DNA from: Stakelama portus | GTDB taxonomy: Bacteria; Pseudomonadota; Alphaproteobacteria; Sphingomonadales; Sphingomonadaceae | DNA: 64,000 bases | NCBI RefSeq assembly: GCF_003171655.1 | Contig: NZ_QFZL01000001.1 | Span: 186,001-250,000, forward strand | Reading direction: 5' to 3' | Part shown: positions 35,339 through 44,767 of the stretch, one piece after another | How the letters are laid out: each line of letters starts with the position of its first letter | Numbering within the stretch: position 1 is the stretch's first letter | Made by a program: the position numbers and the translations under genes | Notes under the pieces: generated by a model | Databases searched by the model: none | What the model saw: the letters and a program-made list of their open reading frames with translations, nothing else | What the model was told of the DNA's origin: nothing

Positions 35339-35372
35339 GGAGAAGTCACGCCCGATCGAGCGTGACTTCTCC
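35339..35372. other. Perfect 13-bp hairpin between the TonB receptor and halogenase 2
   Basis: Arms GGAGAAGTCACGC (35339-35351) and GCGTGACTTCTCC (35360-35372) pair perfectly around an 8-base loop that is itself partly symmetric. It lies 32 bases after the receptor stop on the minus strand. On that strand the tail is not U-rich (CCTATTTCC), so it is more likely a stability or processing hairpin than a full terminator. On the plus strand it is followed by TTTT, but no rightward gene ends here. Confidence 0.65.
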
Positions 35373-35404
35373 TTTTAGTTCGGGGAGGCAATTATTGGCT
35401 TCAC

Positions 35405-38400
35405 TCAATAGGTGAAGCGGAGACCCGCCGAATATCGGGCATATCCGGGCGAGACGAAGGTCACCGTATTGTCCGAGCGGCGATGGCCGCGCCGGCTTTC
35501 CCCGGTGAGATTGATCCCTTCGACAAAGGCCGTGAAGCCGGGGATGAACTCATAGCTCGCGCTCGCGTCCACCTGGCCATAGGCCTCGACATAGAAGGGG
35601 TTGGCGCCGGTGCCCTGCAGGAACTCGTCGCGCCAGTTATACGCGACACGCGCCTGGATCGGCCCCTTGTCATAGAAGATCACGGCATTGGCGCTGTCGC
35701 TCAGCCCGGTCAGCGCGAATTGCGTGACGTTGTAGGGCTGGGTGTTGTCGTAGGTCGCGTCGCCGTTGACGATCGTATAGTTCAGGATGACGCCGAAGCC
35801 GGTTTCCCAGAAGCTGTGCTGGATCGCGAATTCCCAACCGTACAGCTGTGCGGTCTGCGAATTGTTGACCGGCTGATTGACCTGGAAATTGACCAGCGGA
35901 TCTTCGTCGAGCGAATAGATTTCGCCGGTCGTATAGCCCGCCGGATCGGTGCCCGTCGGATTGGTCGAACCGGGATAGTTGTCGAAGATATACTGGCGGA
36001 TATCCTGCGCCGAAGCGCCGGACCCCAGGGCGGCAAGCGCGGCCTGATAGCGCGGGCCGCCGAACACCGTCCGCAGGCCGAACGCCGACATGTCGGTGCG
36101 GTCCTGCGAAATGAAGTTCGACACGTCCTTGTGGAAATAGCCGACCGAAATGTAGCTCGACGGGCCGTAATACCATTCCGCCGACAGATCGATATTCTTC
36201 GATTTATACGGCAGCAGCCCCGGATTGCCGTTGCTGCCGGTGCCGCCGCCGACACGGAACTGGGTGTCGAGCGTCAGACCGCCCTGAAGGCTGCCATAAT
36301 CGGCGCGGGTGATGGTGTGGCTGTACGATGCGCGCAGCTTCACATCGCGGACCGGCTCCATGTCGAAATCGATCGCGGGCAGCCAGTTTTCATATTCGCC
36401 CTTGAACCGCGTGAAGTCCTGATCGCCCGAATAGGAGATATAGAATTCGTTCGCGGCGTTCCACGACGTCCCGTCGGGAATCGGCACCAGCGCTCCGGAG
36501 GAAATGCTGGTGAATTCATAGCGTACCCCCGCGCGCAGATGCGCCGGATTGCTGAACAGCATGAATTCGTTGTTGATCTGCAGATAGGGCGACACCGTCT
36601 TTTCGGTGATGCGGCGATCGACGGTGAAGTCGGCAAGGCAGGTGCCCGCCGGAGCCGTGCCGGCCTGCGGCGAACTGCACGTGCCGTACAGGCTTTCGAT
36701 CAGATCGACCATCCGTTCGAAATCGAAGCTGTAGAGGCCCTGGATCATGTTCGGATCGTCGGCGCCGTCGAGCCCGGAAAATTTGTCGGGCAGCGAGACA
36801 TAGGTGAAGATGTCGTCGGGAATGTCCGACGCGGGACCGGCGCCGCTCCAGGTTTCGTTCTGGATATAGCCATAGGCCGACCGCACCTTGTTTTCGGTGT
36901 AGGACATGCCCCAGTCGATGCTGTCGAGGAAGCTGCCCTGATGGTCGTAATGGCCCGTCAGCTGGATCTGGTTGATCTCGTCCCGGAAATAGGCGTTGCG
37001 GAACGCATTGCCGGTCGGCGTGATGTTCGCCGGGTCATACTGATCGATGCCCGGATACATGTTGACCGAAATGACCGGCAGATAGCTGTCATAGCGTTCG
37101 GTCTGATTCTGAACGCCGAACACGGCGTTACCCACCGAAACGCTCGAGCCATATTTATTGGTCGGCTTTGATTCCGCAGTCGAATGATGCGCGTCGAGCT
37201 GCATCGTCACGCCGCCGGGCGCATCCCAGGTCAGATTGAAGCCGAGCGACTTGTTCTCGCTCTCGTTCGCGGTCAGCGCGCCGCTATAGGACAGATCCTT
37301 GCGCTCGCCCGCACCGAACGCTTCGGAATAAAAGACCGGTCCGGCGACCGGGCCGTCGGTCCATTCGCTCGATACGTCGTTGAAATTATACCAGATGCCG
37401 ACATTGCTGTTCCGCACTTCCACCTTGTTGCGCGAATAGGTGAAATCGACGGTGGCAGTCAGCGAATCGATCGGGCGAACCTGCAGCACGGCCTGGCCGT
37501 TGAGGCGTTCGCGGTCGATATCGTTGAGGTTGTACGACCCGTTCTGCGGCACCGCATAGACATCATTGCCTTCGGGACGGTTGGTGATGTTCGCCGCACG
37601 GCCATCGGGCGCGGCGGGAAGCGCGCCCCAGGAGGTCGTGTCGCTGCCCAGATAGCCGTCGCGCCAGTCGATATTGGCGCTGTTCGTGCTTGCCTTGCGG
37701 CGCTGGTACGAACCGGCGATCAGGATGCCGATGCTGTCATTGGCGAAGGTGTCGCTGAAGATTCCGGAAACTTCGGGCGTGATTTCCTGGTCGCCGTTCA
37801 TCGACGAATCGAGCACGCCCTTGGCGGCGATGCTGCCGCGCAGGCCAGGCCGGTCGAGCGGACGCGGGGTCAGGATGTTGATCGTCGAGCCGATGCCGCC
37901 ACTGGGGATCGAGGCGCGGCCGCTCTTATACACTTCGACCGCCGAAATGCCTTCCGACGCGAGGTTGGCGAAATCGAACGAGCGCGATGCGGGCGGGCTG
38001 GCGCCGTCGCCGAGCGTCGAGGTCGGCATCTGGCGGCCGTTGAGCAGCACCAGATTGAATTCGGGACCGAAACCGCGAACCGTGACGGTCGAGCCTTCGC
38101 CGTTCGAACGGTCGATCGACACGCCGGTGATGCGCTGCAGCGATTCGGCGAGGTTGGTGTCGGGGAACTTGCCGATATCTTCGGCGGAGATCGCATCGAC
38201 GATGCCCTGACCGTCGCGCTTGATCAGCATCGAGTCGCGCAAGCTGGCACGGATGCCGGTGACGACGATTTCCTCGCCCTGGGTTTCCTGCGGCTGGGTT
38301 TGTTCGGACTGGCCGGATGCGTCCTGGGCGAACGCAGTCGCGGGAACAGTGAGCGCCAGCACGGAGGCTCCCAGAGCCCACCGGGACACAGCGCGAGCGT

Positions 38401-38413
38401 CGTATTTTCGCAT
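35405..38413 (-). CDS. TonB-dependent receptor (TIGR01782-type) of the carbohydrate locus
   Basis: This 1002-residue outer-membrane receptor is of the Xanthomonas/Caulobacter type used for oligosaccharide uptake. A signal peptide (about 1-30, ending ATAFAQ) precedes a TonB box EEIVVTG (about residues 46-52). The plug domain then has IGKFPDTNLAESLQRITGVSIDR and GGIGSTINILTPRPL in pieces. A long barrel ends SAGLRFTY with terminal aromatic. ATG 38411-38413 is chosen because GGGAGG lies just upstream and it precedes the signal peptide. The divergent GH3 gene and shared operator tie it to glycan use. The promoter has TTGACA (38495-38500, minus strand), with the operator over its -10. Confidence 0.94.
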   Translation of the reverse strand: MRKYDARAVSRWALGASVLALTVPATAFAQDASGQSEQTQPQETQGEEIVVTGIRASLRDSMLIKRDGQGIVDAISAEDIGKFPDTNLAESLQRITGVSIDRSNGEGSTVTVRGFGPEFNLVLLNGRQMPTSTLGDGASPPASRSFDFANLASEGISAVEVYKSGRASIPSGGIGSTINILTPRPLDRPGLRGSIAAKGVLDSSMNGDQEITPEVSGIFSDTFANDSIGILIAGSYQRRKASTNSANIDWRDGYLGSDTTSWGALPAAPDGRAANITNRPEGNDVYAVPQNGSYNLNDIDRERLNGQAVLQVRPIDSLTATVDFTYSRNKVEVRNSNVGIWYNFNDVSSEWTDGPVAGPVFYSEAFGAGERKDLSYSGALTANESENKSLGFNLTWDAPGGVTMQLDAHHSTAESKPTNKYGSSVSVGNAVFGVQNQTERYDSYLPVISVNMYPGIDQYDPANITPTGNAFRNAYFRDEINQIQLTGHYDHQGSFLDSIDWGMSYTENKVRSAYGYIQNETWSGAGPASDIPDDIFTYVSLPDKFSGLDGADDPNMIQGLYSFDFERMVDLIESLYGTCSSPQAGTAPAGTCLADFTVDRRITEKTVSPYLQINNEFMLFSNPAHLRAGVRYEFTSISSGALVPIPDGTSWNAANEFYISYSGDQDFTRFKGEYENWLPAIDFDMEPVRDVKLRASYSHTITRADYGSLQGGLTLDTQFRVGGGTGSNGNPGLLPYKSKNIDLSAEWYYGPSSYISVGYFHKDVSNFISQDRTDMSAFGLRTVFGGPRYQAALAALGSGASAQDIRQYIFDNYPGSTNPTGTDPAGYTTGEIYSLDEDPLVNFQVNQPVNNSQTAQLYGWEFAIQHSFWETGFGVILNYTIVNGDATYDNTQPYNVTQFALTGLSDSANAVIFYDKGPIQARVAYNWRDEFLQGTGANPFYVEAYGQVDASASYEFIPGFTAFVEGINLTGESRRGHRRSDNTVTFVSPGYARYSAGLRFTY

Positions 38414-38461
38414 GATCTCCCTCCCTAGTTTTACTTGCATGGCTGTCCCATGCGATCGTTA

Positions 38462-38474
38462 TGAGAACGTTCAC
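38462..38474. promoter_or_regulatory. LacI-type operator, copy 1 (receptor/GH3 control region)
   Basis: The 13-mer TGAGAACGTTCAC contains the LacI-type core GAACGTTC (38465-38472). It lies between the divergent receptor (49 bases from its start) and GH3 (119 bases from its start). A minus-strand -35 TTGACA is at 38495-38500; the expected -10 (38472-38477) overlaps the site, as in repression. The same 13-mer recurs at 44768-44780. Confidence 0.72.
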
Positions 38475-38592
38475 TTGCGCAGTTTCAATCCTGCTGTCAA
38501 GTAATTGCAGACAGCCTGGCCGTTCGGCCCAAGACAAGGAAGAGCGTTCGTCGCGCGCAGCGACGCGGCGCCGCAATCAGGTGAGGAAGAGC

Positions 38593-40848
38593 ATGACCAA
38601 GCGCTTTAGATCGTTGATTCTTGCAAGTGTTTTTGCCGGAACGCTGCAGGTTCCCTTTGCCGTTGCGCAGGATGCGCCGGCGGTGGCTGCGGCGGCTCAG
38701 GACGCACGGGCGCGGGCCGATTCGCTGGTCGCGCAGATGACGCTGGATGAGAAGATCAAATTGCTCCACGGGCTGTTCCCGCCGATGGCAGACGGCAAGA
38801 CCGAAGAGACGCTGGTCCCGTCGGCCGGGCATTTCGATGCGCTGCCGCGCCTGGGCATTCCGACGATTCGCGAAACCGATGCCTCGCTGGGCGTCGCCAA
38901 CCAGGTCGAGCAGCGCAAGGGCGACACCGCCACCGCGCTTCCCTCCAGCCTTGCCACCGCGGCGACTTTCGATCCCGGCATTGCGCGCGAGGGCGGGGAG
39001 ATGATCGGCGCCGAAGCGCGCGCCAAGGGGTTCAACGTGATGCTCGCAGGCGGCGTCAACCTGACCCGCGATCCGTGGAACGGGCGCAATTTCGAATATC
39101 TGGGCGAGGATCCGCTGCTCGCCGGTACGATGGCGGGCGCGCATATCGCAGGGGTTCAGTCGAACAAGATCGTTTCGACGGTGAAGCATTTCGCGCTCAA
39201 TGCGCAGGAAACCGGGCGGATGGTGCTCGACGCGCGAATCGATGAGGCGGCGTTCCGCGAATCCGATCTGCTGGCGTTTCAGCTCGCGATCGAGATCGGC
39301 AATCCGGCTTCGGTGATGTGCGCGTACAACAAGGTCAATGGCGACTGGGCGTGCGAGAACGACTTCCTGATGAATCAGGTGCTCAAGCGCGACTGGGGCT
39401 ATCAAGGCTGGGTGATGAGCGACTGGGGCGGGGTGCATTCGACTGCCAAGGCCGCGCTTGCCGGGCTCGATCAGGAATCGGGTCAGGAACTCGATTCGCA
39501 GATTTTCTTCGGTGAACCGCTCAAGGCGGCCGTGGAGTCGGGTGCAGTATCCGAAGCGCGGATCGACGACATGGTTGCGCGCTTCCTGACCGGGCTGATC
39601 GAAGCCGGCGTGCTCGACAATCCGGTGCCGGAGCATCCGCAGCCCATCCCCTATGACGTCCATGCCGATGTTGCACAGCGCGCCGCCGAAGCGGGCATCG
39701 TGCTGCTCAAGAATCAAGGCGATATCCTGCCGCTCGCCACCACCGCGCAGAAGATCGTGCTGATCGGTGGCCATGCCGATGTCGGCGTGCTTTCGGGCGG
39801 CGGGTCGAGCCAGGTGCGTTCGGTCGGCGGGGTGCCGATCGAAGTGCCGCTGACCGAAGGCGCGGCGATGTCGTTCGCGCGGCTGACCTATCACAACAGC
39901 TCGCCGATGCGGGCGCTGCAGGCGGCGCTGCCCAATGCACAGATCAGCTTTGTCGACGGGTCGGACCCGGCGGCTGCGGCACAGGCGGCTGCCGATGCCG
40001 ACATGGCCATCATATTCGCGACGCAATGGACCACCGAGGCACAGGATGTGGACGACATCCGCCTGCCCGACGGGCAGGACGCGCTGATCGCGGCGGTCGC
40101 GGCGGCGCAGCCCAAAACCGTCGCGGTGATGGAAACCGGCGGACCGGTGCTGATGCCGTGGATCGATCAGGTGCCGGCGGTGTTGCAGGCCTGGTATCCC
40201 GGCCAGCGCGGGGGTGAGGCGATCGCCAATCTGCTGACCGGGCGAGTCAACCCGTCGGGTCGCCTGCCGATCACCTTCCCGGCATCCGCCGATCAGCCGC
40301 CGCGTCCCGCTCCTGTCGGCCTCGAAACGTTGACCAGCCTCGAAGCACAGGCGGCGGCCAACCCCGCCAATGCCGGCGCCTATCAGCTCAGGACCTTCCC
40401 GGTCGATTATGTCGAAGGCGCCGATGTCGGCTATCGCTGGTATGAAAAACAGGGGCTGACCCCGCTCTTCGCCTTTGGCCATGGCCTCAGCTACACCAGC
40501 TTTGCCTATCGCAACGCCACGGTGACCGGCGGCGACACGATCACGCTGTCGTTCGATGTCGTGAATACCGGCGATCGGGCAGGGGCGGACGTGCCGCAAA
40601 TGTACATCACGCGCACCGATGGCGGCGATCCGATGCGGCTTGCGGCATTCGATCGCATCACGCTGCTGCCCGGTGAGACGCGCCATGTCACGCTGACCGC
40701 CGAACCGCGCATCCTCGCCGATTACGATACCAGCCTGCCGGGATGGCGCATCGCGGGGGGCAGCTACACCGTCGCGCTGGCACGCGATGCCACCGATCGC
40801 AGCCAGAGTTTCACGGTCGATGTGAACCCCGCGACCATCGCGCCGTAA
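38593..40848 (+). CDS. Exported GH3 beta-glucosidase
   Basis: This glycoside hydrolase family 3 enzyme would release glucose from beta-glucan oligosaccharides in the periplasm. The 751 residues include a signal peptide (to about 25, VPFAVAQ), the GH3 (beta/alpha)8 domain, the nucleophile Asp277 in VMSDWGG, the KHFALNAQE block with the substrate-binding Lys-His (about 197-205), and C-terminal alpha/beta and fibronectin-III-like domains. GAGGAAGAG precedes ATG 38593; an upstream in-frame ATG has no such site. It is followed by an MFS transporter and diverges from the receptor. GH3 plus GH16 fits beta-1,3-glucan breakdown. Confidence 0.94.
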   Translation: MTKRFRSLILASVFAGTLQVPFAVAQDAPAVAAAAQDARARADSLVAQMTLDEKIKLLHGLFPPMADGKTEETLVPSAGHFDALPRLGIPTIRETDASLGVANQVEQRKGDTATALPSSLATAATFDPGIAREGGEMIGAEARAKGFNVMLAGGVNLTRDPWNGRNFEYLGEDPLLAGTMAGAHIAGVQSNKIVSTVKHFALNAQETGRMVLDARIDEAAFRESDLLAFQLAIEIGNPASVMCAYNKVNGDWACENDFLMNQVLKRDWGYQGWVMSDWGGVHSTAKAALAGLDQESGQELDSQIFFGEPLKAAVESGAVSEARIDDMVARFLTGLIEAGVLDNPVPEHPQPIPYDVHADVAQRAAEAGIVLLKNQGDILPLATTAQKIVLIGGHADVGVLSGGGSSQVRSVGGVPIEVPLTEGAAMSFARLTYHNSSPMRALQAALPNAQISFVDGSDPAAAAQAAADADMAIIFATQWTTEAQDVDDIRLPDGQDALIAAVAAAQPKTVAVMETGGPVLMPWIDQVPAVLQAWYPGQRGGEAIANLLTGRVNPSGRLPITFPASADQPPRPAPVGLETLTSLEAQAAANPANAGAYQLRTFPVDYVEGADVGYRWYEKQGLTPLFAFGHGLSYTSFAYRNATVTGGDTITLSFDVVNTGDRAGADVPQMYITRTDGGDPMRLAAFDRITLLPGETRHVTLTAEPRILADYDTSLPGWRIAGGSYTVALARDATDRSQSFTVDVNPATIAP

Positions 40849-40911
40849 TTCGTCGCACGCGGCGGCGGCAGGCGCTTGCCCGCCGCCGCGCGCACGGGCA
40901 GTGTGGCGCCG

Positions 40912-42114
40912 ATGGAACCGCTTACATCCGCTGCGCCCGAGCGCCGATCGACGGGGTTCCTGCTGCTGTGCGGGCTTGCCTATGCCGGCGGGGTGATTTC
41001 CTATCTGCCGCTGCTCGCGCTGATGCTGCCCGAAAAGGTCGAGCGGATCGCGGGCGACGCGCGGCTCGATGTGTTCACCGCCTGTGTGATCGCCGGCGGG
41101 GTGGCCGCGAGCATTTCCAACATCGTCTTCGGCTGGCTCAGCGACCGCAGCTTTGCGGCGGGCAAGGGGCGGCGCGGATGGATGGTGCTGGGCGTGGCGG
41201 CGCTGGCGCTCAGTTTCGCGGGCGTGGCGGCGGCGGACACGCCGATGGCGGTGCTGGTCGCCATCGTCTTTTTCCAGATCGCCGTGAACATCATCCTCGC
41301 GCCGCTGTTCGCGCTGATGGCCGAGGAGATACCCGACGGCCAGAAGGGGACGGTCGGTGGCCTGTTGTCGCTGGCATCGCCGGCGGCGACGATGCTGTCG
41401 GCCTGGATGTTCGTGGCGGTGCCGGGCGCAGAGGCAGCGCATCTGGCGATCGTTGCGCTGGTAGTGGCGCTGTGCGTCCTTCCGCTGTTGCTGATTCGCC
41501 CGCGCATTGTGGCCGATGCCGTGATGCCCGAGCAGGAAAAACAGATGCTGCGCGGCGACATGGCGATCGCATGGACCGCGCGCATTTTCGTTCAGATGGC
41601 GGGCGCTGCGCTGTCGAGCTACCTCATCTATTATTTTGAGAGCATCGCGCCCGAATTGCGCGAGGCTATGAAGGCGCGGGTCGGCAATTTGCTGACGATC
41701 GCCTATTTGGCGCCGGTGCCGCTGGCGATCCTGCTCGGCCGGATTTCCGACCGGATCGACCGGCGCAAGCCGTTTCTGTTCGCGACTGCCGCGCTGGCAT
41801 CGGCGGGAATCGTCGTCATGGCACTGGCCGATAGCTGGCAGGCGGGGGCAGTTGGCGTGTGCATCTACACCGCCGGCATCGCGATCTTTCTGGCGCTGCA
41901 TGCAACCTTTTCGATGCAGTTGCTGCCCAATCCGCGCCATCGCGGGCGCGATCTGGGGCTGCTCAACCTTACCAACACGCTGCCGATCCTGGCGGGGCCA
42001 GCGCTCACCTGGCTGCTGGCGACGCCGGAGGATTTCGATCCCGCCTTATGGGTGCTCGCGGTGCTGACGCTGATCGGCGGGCTGATCGTGCTGCTGGTGC
42101 GCGGGCGGCGCTAA
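40912..42114 (+). CDS. MFS transporter, inner membrane sugar permease candidate
   Basis: This 400-residue protein has about 12 membrane helices, with the MFS loop motif GWLSDRSF after helix 2 and GRISDRIDRRKPF in the matching second-half position. It probably carries the mono- or oligosaccharide made by GH3 and GH16 into the cytoplasm. ATG 40912 opens just before the first helix. It lies 63 bases after GH3 on the same strand, and its stop overlaps the GH16 stop on the opposite strand. It is not close to the LacY or sugar-phosphate families; it resembles the glycoside-cation-symporter-like or GPH-type members. The substrate is inferred from context. Confidence 0.88.
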   Translation: MEPLTSAAPERRSTGFLLLCGLAYAGGVISYLPLLALMLPEKVERIAGDARLDVFTACVIAGGVAASISNIVFGWLSDRSFAAGKGRRGWMVLGVAALALSFAGVAAADTPMAVLVAIVFFQIAVNIILAPLFALMAEEIPDGQKGTVGGLLSLASPAATMLSAWMFVAVPGAEAAHLAIVALVVALCVLPLLLIRPRIVADAVMPEQEKQMLRGDMAIAWTARIFVQMAGAALSSYLIYYFESIAPELREAMKARVGNLLTIAYLAPVPLAILLGRISDRIDRRKPFLFATAALASAGIVVMALADSWQAGAVGVCIYTAGIAIFLALHATFSMQLLPNPRHRGRDLGLLNLTNTLPILAGPALTWLLATPEDFDPALWVLAVLTLIGGLIVLLVRGRR

Positions 42115-42944
42115 TCGGTGTCCGGCGCGGGCCAGAAGCGGACATAATCGACCGACATGCGCTGGGGCAGGGCAGTATCGTCGATACCTTCCTTGCCGCC
42201 CCAGTCGCCGCCGATCGCAAGGTTTAGGATCAGCGCATAGGGCCGGTCGAACGGCCATGCCGCATGGCCGCCGGGCTGATCGTCGCGCACCTCCATATAG
42301 CCGCGATCATCATAGCCGATCAGGATCCGGTCCTTGGTCCAGCTCAGCTGATAGCGGTGATAGGCGGTGCAGGCGCTGGGGATCGTCACCTGCGCGCCGC
42401 GCTGCGTGCCGAGGCGATGGTTGAACGCGCCCGAATGGAGCGTACCATGGACGACATTGGCGTCCCATCCGACCATTTCCATGATGTCGATTTCGCCCTG
42501 ATCCGGCCACTCGCCGGTTTCGGGAAGCATCCAGATCGCCGGCCAGGTGCCGCGACCGCAGGGCAGCTTTGCGCGGATTTCGTAAAAGCCATAGCCGAGC
42601 AGGTCGCGGGTCACCAGCTTGGCGGACGTATATTCCTGTCCGCCCCAATCGGCGAACTCGCTGCGCTTGAGCGTTTCGCGATGTGCTTCGATCACCAGCG
42701 CGCCATCCTCGATCCGCGCATTTTTGGCCCGGTCGGCGGCGTAATATTGCCTTTCGTTGTTGTACCAGCCCTGGGCATTGCGCGACGTGTCGTAGCGCCA
42801 TTTGCCGGTATCGATTTCGGGATCGTTGAATTCGTCGGCAAAGCCCGGCGCGGTGGTCGGCGTCTCCATCGGCACGTCGACGCTATAGTTGGTGGCGCCC
42901 AGCGAGCTTGTCGTCTGGAGCAGCATGGTCGCGGCGATCAGCAT
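42111..42944 (-). CDS. Exported GH16 endo-beta-glucanase (laminarinase-like)
   Basis: The enzyme would cut beta-1,3- or mixed-linked glucan internally. The 277 residues start with a signal peptide (to about 16, ending LGA). The GH16 catalytic motif GEIDIMEMVG has Glu151 as nucleophile, Asp153 and Glu156 as acid/base; the extra Met between Ile and Glu is typical of laminarinases rather than lichenases. KYDTSRNAQ and VVHGTLHSG are supporting segments. Its ribosome-binding site AGGAGG lies inside the end of the beta-helix gene, 4 bases from its stop, so the two are coupled. Short length suggests no extra binding modules. Confidence 0.93.
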   Translation of the reverse strand: MLIAATMLLQTTSSLGATNYSVDVPMETPTTAPGFADEFNDPEIDTGKWRYDTSRNAQGWYNNERQYYAADRAKNARIEDGALVIEAHRETLKRSEFADWGGQEYTSAKLVTRDLLGYGFYEIRAKLPCGRGTWPAIWMLPETGEWPDQGEIDIMEMVGWDANVVHGTLHSGAFNHRLGTQRGAQVTIPSACTAYHRYQLSWTKDRILIGYDDRGYMEVRDDQPGGHAAWPFDRPYALILNLAIGGDWGGKEGIDDTALPQRMSVDYVRFWPAPDTD

Positions 42945-42948
42945 CGGA

Positions 42949-44751
42949 TCAATCCTCCTGCACGGGGTAATGAGTCAGCGTCTGGCGAATGTCGCCGGGG
43001 CGGGCGGTCTTGCCGGCTCGGTTGACGATATGCGCGATGGCGCCACGGTTGTTGCCGAGCGAGATCGTCGTCACCGATTGGAAGCGGACATCGGGCGCGT
43101 CGGGTGCTTCGATTGCGCTTTCCAGAACAATGGCGGGGCCGACATTGAAATAGGCATAGATGCCCATGCCGACCGCATAATGATGCCGCACATCGTCCGC
43201 GACCTTGTACGCCGCCCAGCCGCGGGTTTCGCCCGCCATCCACGATGCTTGCGTCGGCGGATCATAGGGCAGTTCGTTCTGATAGAAATAGGTGCGGCCA
43301 CGCTCGCCATTCCAGATCGTCTGGTATTTTTCGAAATGCTCGACGAACAGGCCATAGAGAGTGACATCGTCGCCATTGACGATGATCCCCTGATTGCCGA
43401 CGCTTTCGCTCCAGCCGACATGGACGCGACCGCTCGCCCGGTCACCATGATCGGCGCGCCAGATCCAGAGGTGATCGCCGATCACATGATGGCTGTTGAT
43501 GACGAGGCAGGTGTCGGCATTGCCCACCGCCGCGCCGCCGACGCGGAAGAACAGGTCGGCGAGCAGGATCGGATCGTCGCGATGATCGCCGCGCGCACCC
43601 GGCTCGCCGACCTGCATCAGCACCGGCGACATGGTCGGTCCGGCATCGAACAGCAGCCCTGCGATGGCGACGCCCGGTACGTCCGCGACGCTGAGCGCCA
43701 TGGCTCCGTCTTCGGCGAGCAATGTCGCCAGGCCAAGGCCGAGGACCACCGTGTCGGGGCGCGTGACCCGGATCGGTTCGGACAGACGATAGATGCCCGG
43801 CGTCACCAGCAAATGCCTGCCCGATGCGAGTGCTGCGTTGATCGTCGCGACCGGCGTTGCGGGCGTGGCGATCAGGAAATCGGACAGCGGCAGCGTCCTT
43901 CCCGCGGGCGCAGCACCGCTCGCCCAGCCGGGCCCGGTCGAATCGCGGCGCAGGGCGGGGACGAACACGCCCCAGCCGCCATCGTCATCGACATGCAGGA
44001 ACGGCTTGTCGCGAACCACCGGCGTGGTGGCGATATTGGTATAGGGCGGTTCGGGAAAGCTGGTCGGCGGGGCGCCTGTCGTGCCGACAAAGGTCATGTT
44101 CCAGTTCGAACCGTCCCAGCCGCCGATCGCGCTGTTGCGCGTGAACCATTGTTGTTGCGTGCCCGACCGGACCGTCCCCGAAATGCGGCAATCGGCGAAG
44201 AAGCCGCCGCTCGCCCAGCCGCCATCGTCGAGGGTCAGATCGCCGTCGAGATGCATGCGGCGATAGGGCGCGGCCTGCGACACGGCCCAGCGATCGGCGC
44301 GATCGGCGGGCGCAACGTGCAGATTTTCGACGCCGCGCCAGAAATTGATCAGCGCATTGCCGTCATTCCAGTCCGCTTCGGCATGGACGTGACCGGTGAT
44401 CGTCACATCGTCGGGCAGCAGGCCCAAACCCGCAATCTGGGTGAAATAGCCGACCTTGATGTCGAGTGCATGCGCGCCGGGTTTCAGCAGCACCGCATAG
44501 CGGCGATCGGTGAAATGCGCGCGCTCCTGTTCGGCAAAGATAGCGTCGAGTCGCGCCTGCACCGCCGCAGCGGGCATAGCGGAATCGATGATGATAACAT
44601 TGGCCCCCAGATCGGGGTCGGCGTCCGACCGGGGAAGGCGCGTTGCCGCGTGCGCCATTCGGGGCGCAGCGACGGCGAGCATTCCGGCGCCGGCCATTGC
44701 GCCGATCATCCTGCGGCGGTCCAGATGGCCGCCAACTGCGTTTTCCGACAT
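42949..44751 (-). CDS. Tat-exported right-handed beta-helix protein of the glucan locus
   Basis: The 600-residue product has a twin-arginine signal (LDRRRMIGAMAGAGMLAVAAP, residues about 12-32). Its body resembles pectate-lyase-like parallel beta-helix proteins, with many short strands such as VVLGLGLATLLAEDGAMALSV and DHLWIWRADHGDR. I believe relatives often carry the name adenylyl cyclase, which nothing here supports. Its place next to GH16 suggests a polysaccharide lyase or glycosidase, possibly GH55-like exo-beta-1,3-glucanase, but no catalytic residues can be assigned. ATG 44749-44751 is preferred: GGAG lies just upstream, and the operator ends 16 bases before it. An earlier ATG at 44763 would add 4 residues. 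Confidence 0.8.
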   Translation of the reverse strand: MSENAVGGHLDRRRMIGAMAGAGMLAVAAPRMAHAATRLPRSDADPDLGANVIIIDSAMPAAAVQARLDAIFAEQERAHFTDRRYAVLLKPGAHALDIKVGYFTQIAGLGLLPDDVTITGHVHAEADWNDGNALINFWRGVENLHVAPADRADRWAVSQAAPYRRMHLDGDLTLDDGGWASGGFFADCRISGTVRSGTQQQWFTRNSAIGGWDGSNWNMTFVGTTGAPPTSFPEPPYTNIATTPVVRDKPFLHVDDDGGWGVFVPALRRDSTGPGWASGAAPAGRTLPLSDFLIATPATPVATINAALASGRHLLVTPGIYRLSEPIRVTRPDTVVLGLGLATLLAEDGAMALSVADVPGVAIAGLLFDAGPTMSPVLMQVGEPGARGDHRDDPILLADLFFRVGGAAVGNADTCLVINSHHVIGDHLWIWRADHGDRASGRVHVGWSESVGNQGIIVNGDDVTLYGLFVEHFEKYQTIWNGERGRTYFYQNELPYDPPTQASWMAGETRGWAAYKVADDVRHHYAVGMGIYAYFNVGPAIVLESAIEAPDAPDVRFQSVTTISLGNNRGAIAHIVNRAGKTARPGDIRQTLTHYPVQED

Positions 44752-44767
44752 CCCCAGCTCCATTTTT

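Noticed and set aside
38497-41940. A 1147-codon minus-strand frame opposite GH3 and the MFS transporter
   Set aside because: It is rich in Arg, His and Gln with no domain, and the opposite strand encodes recognisable enzymes. It is the usual GC-rich antisense shadow.
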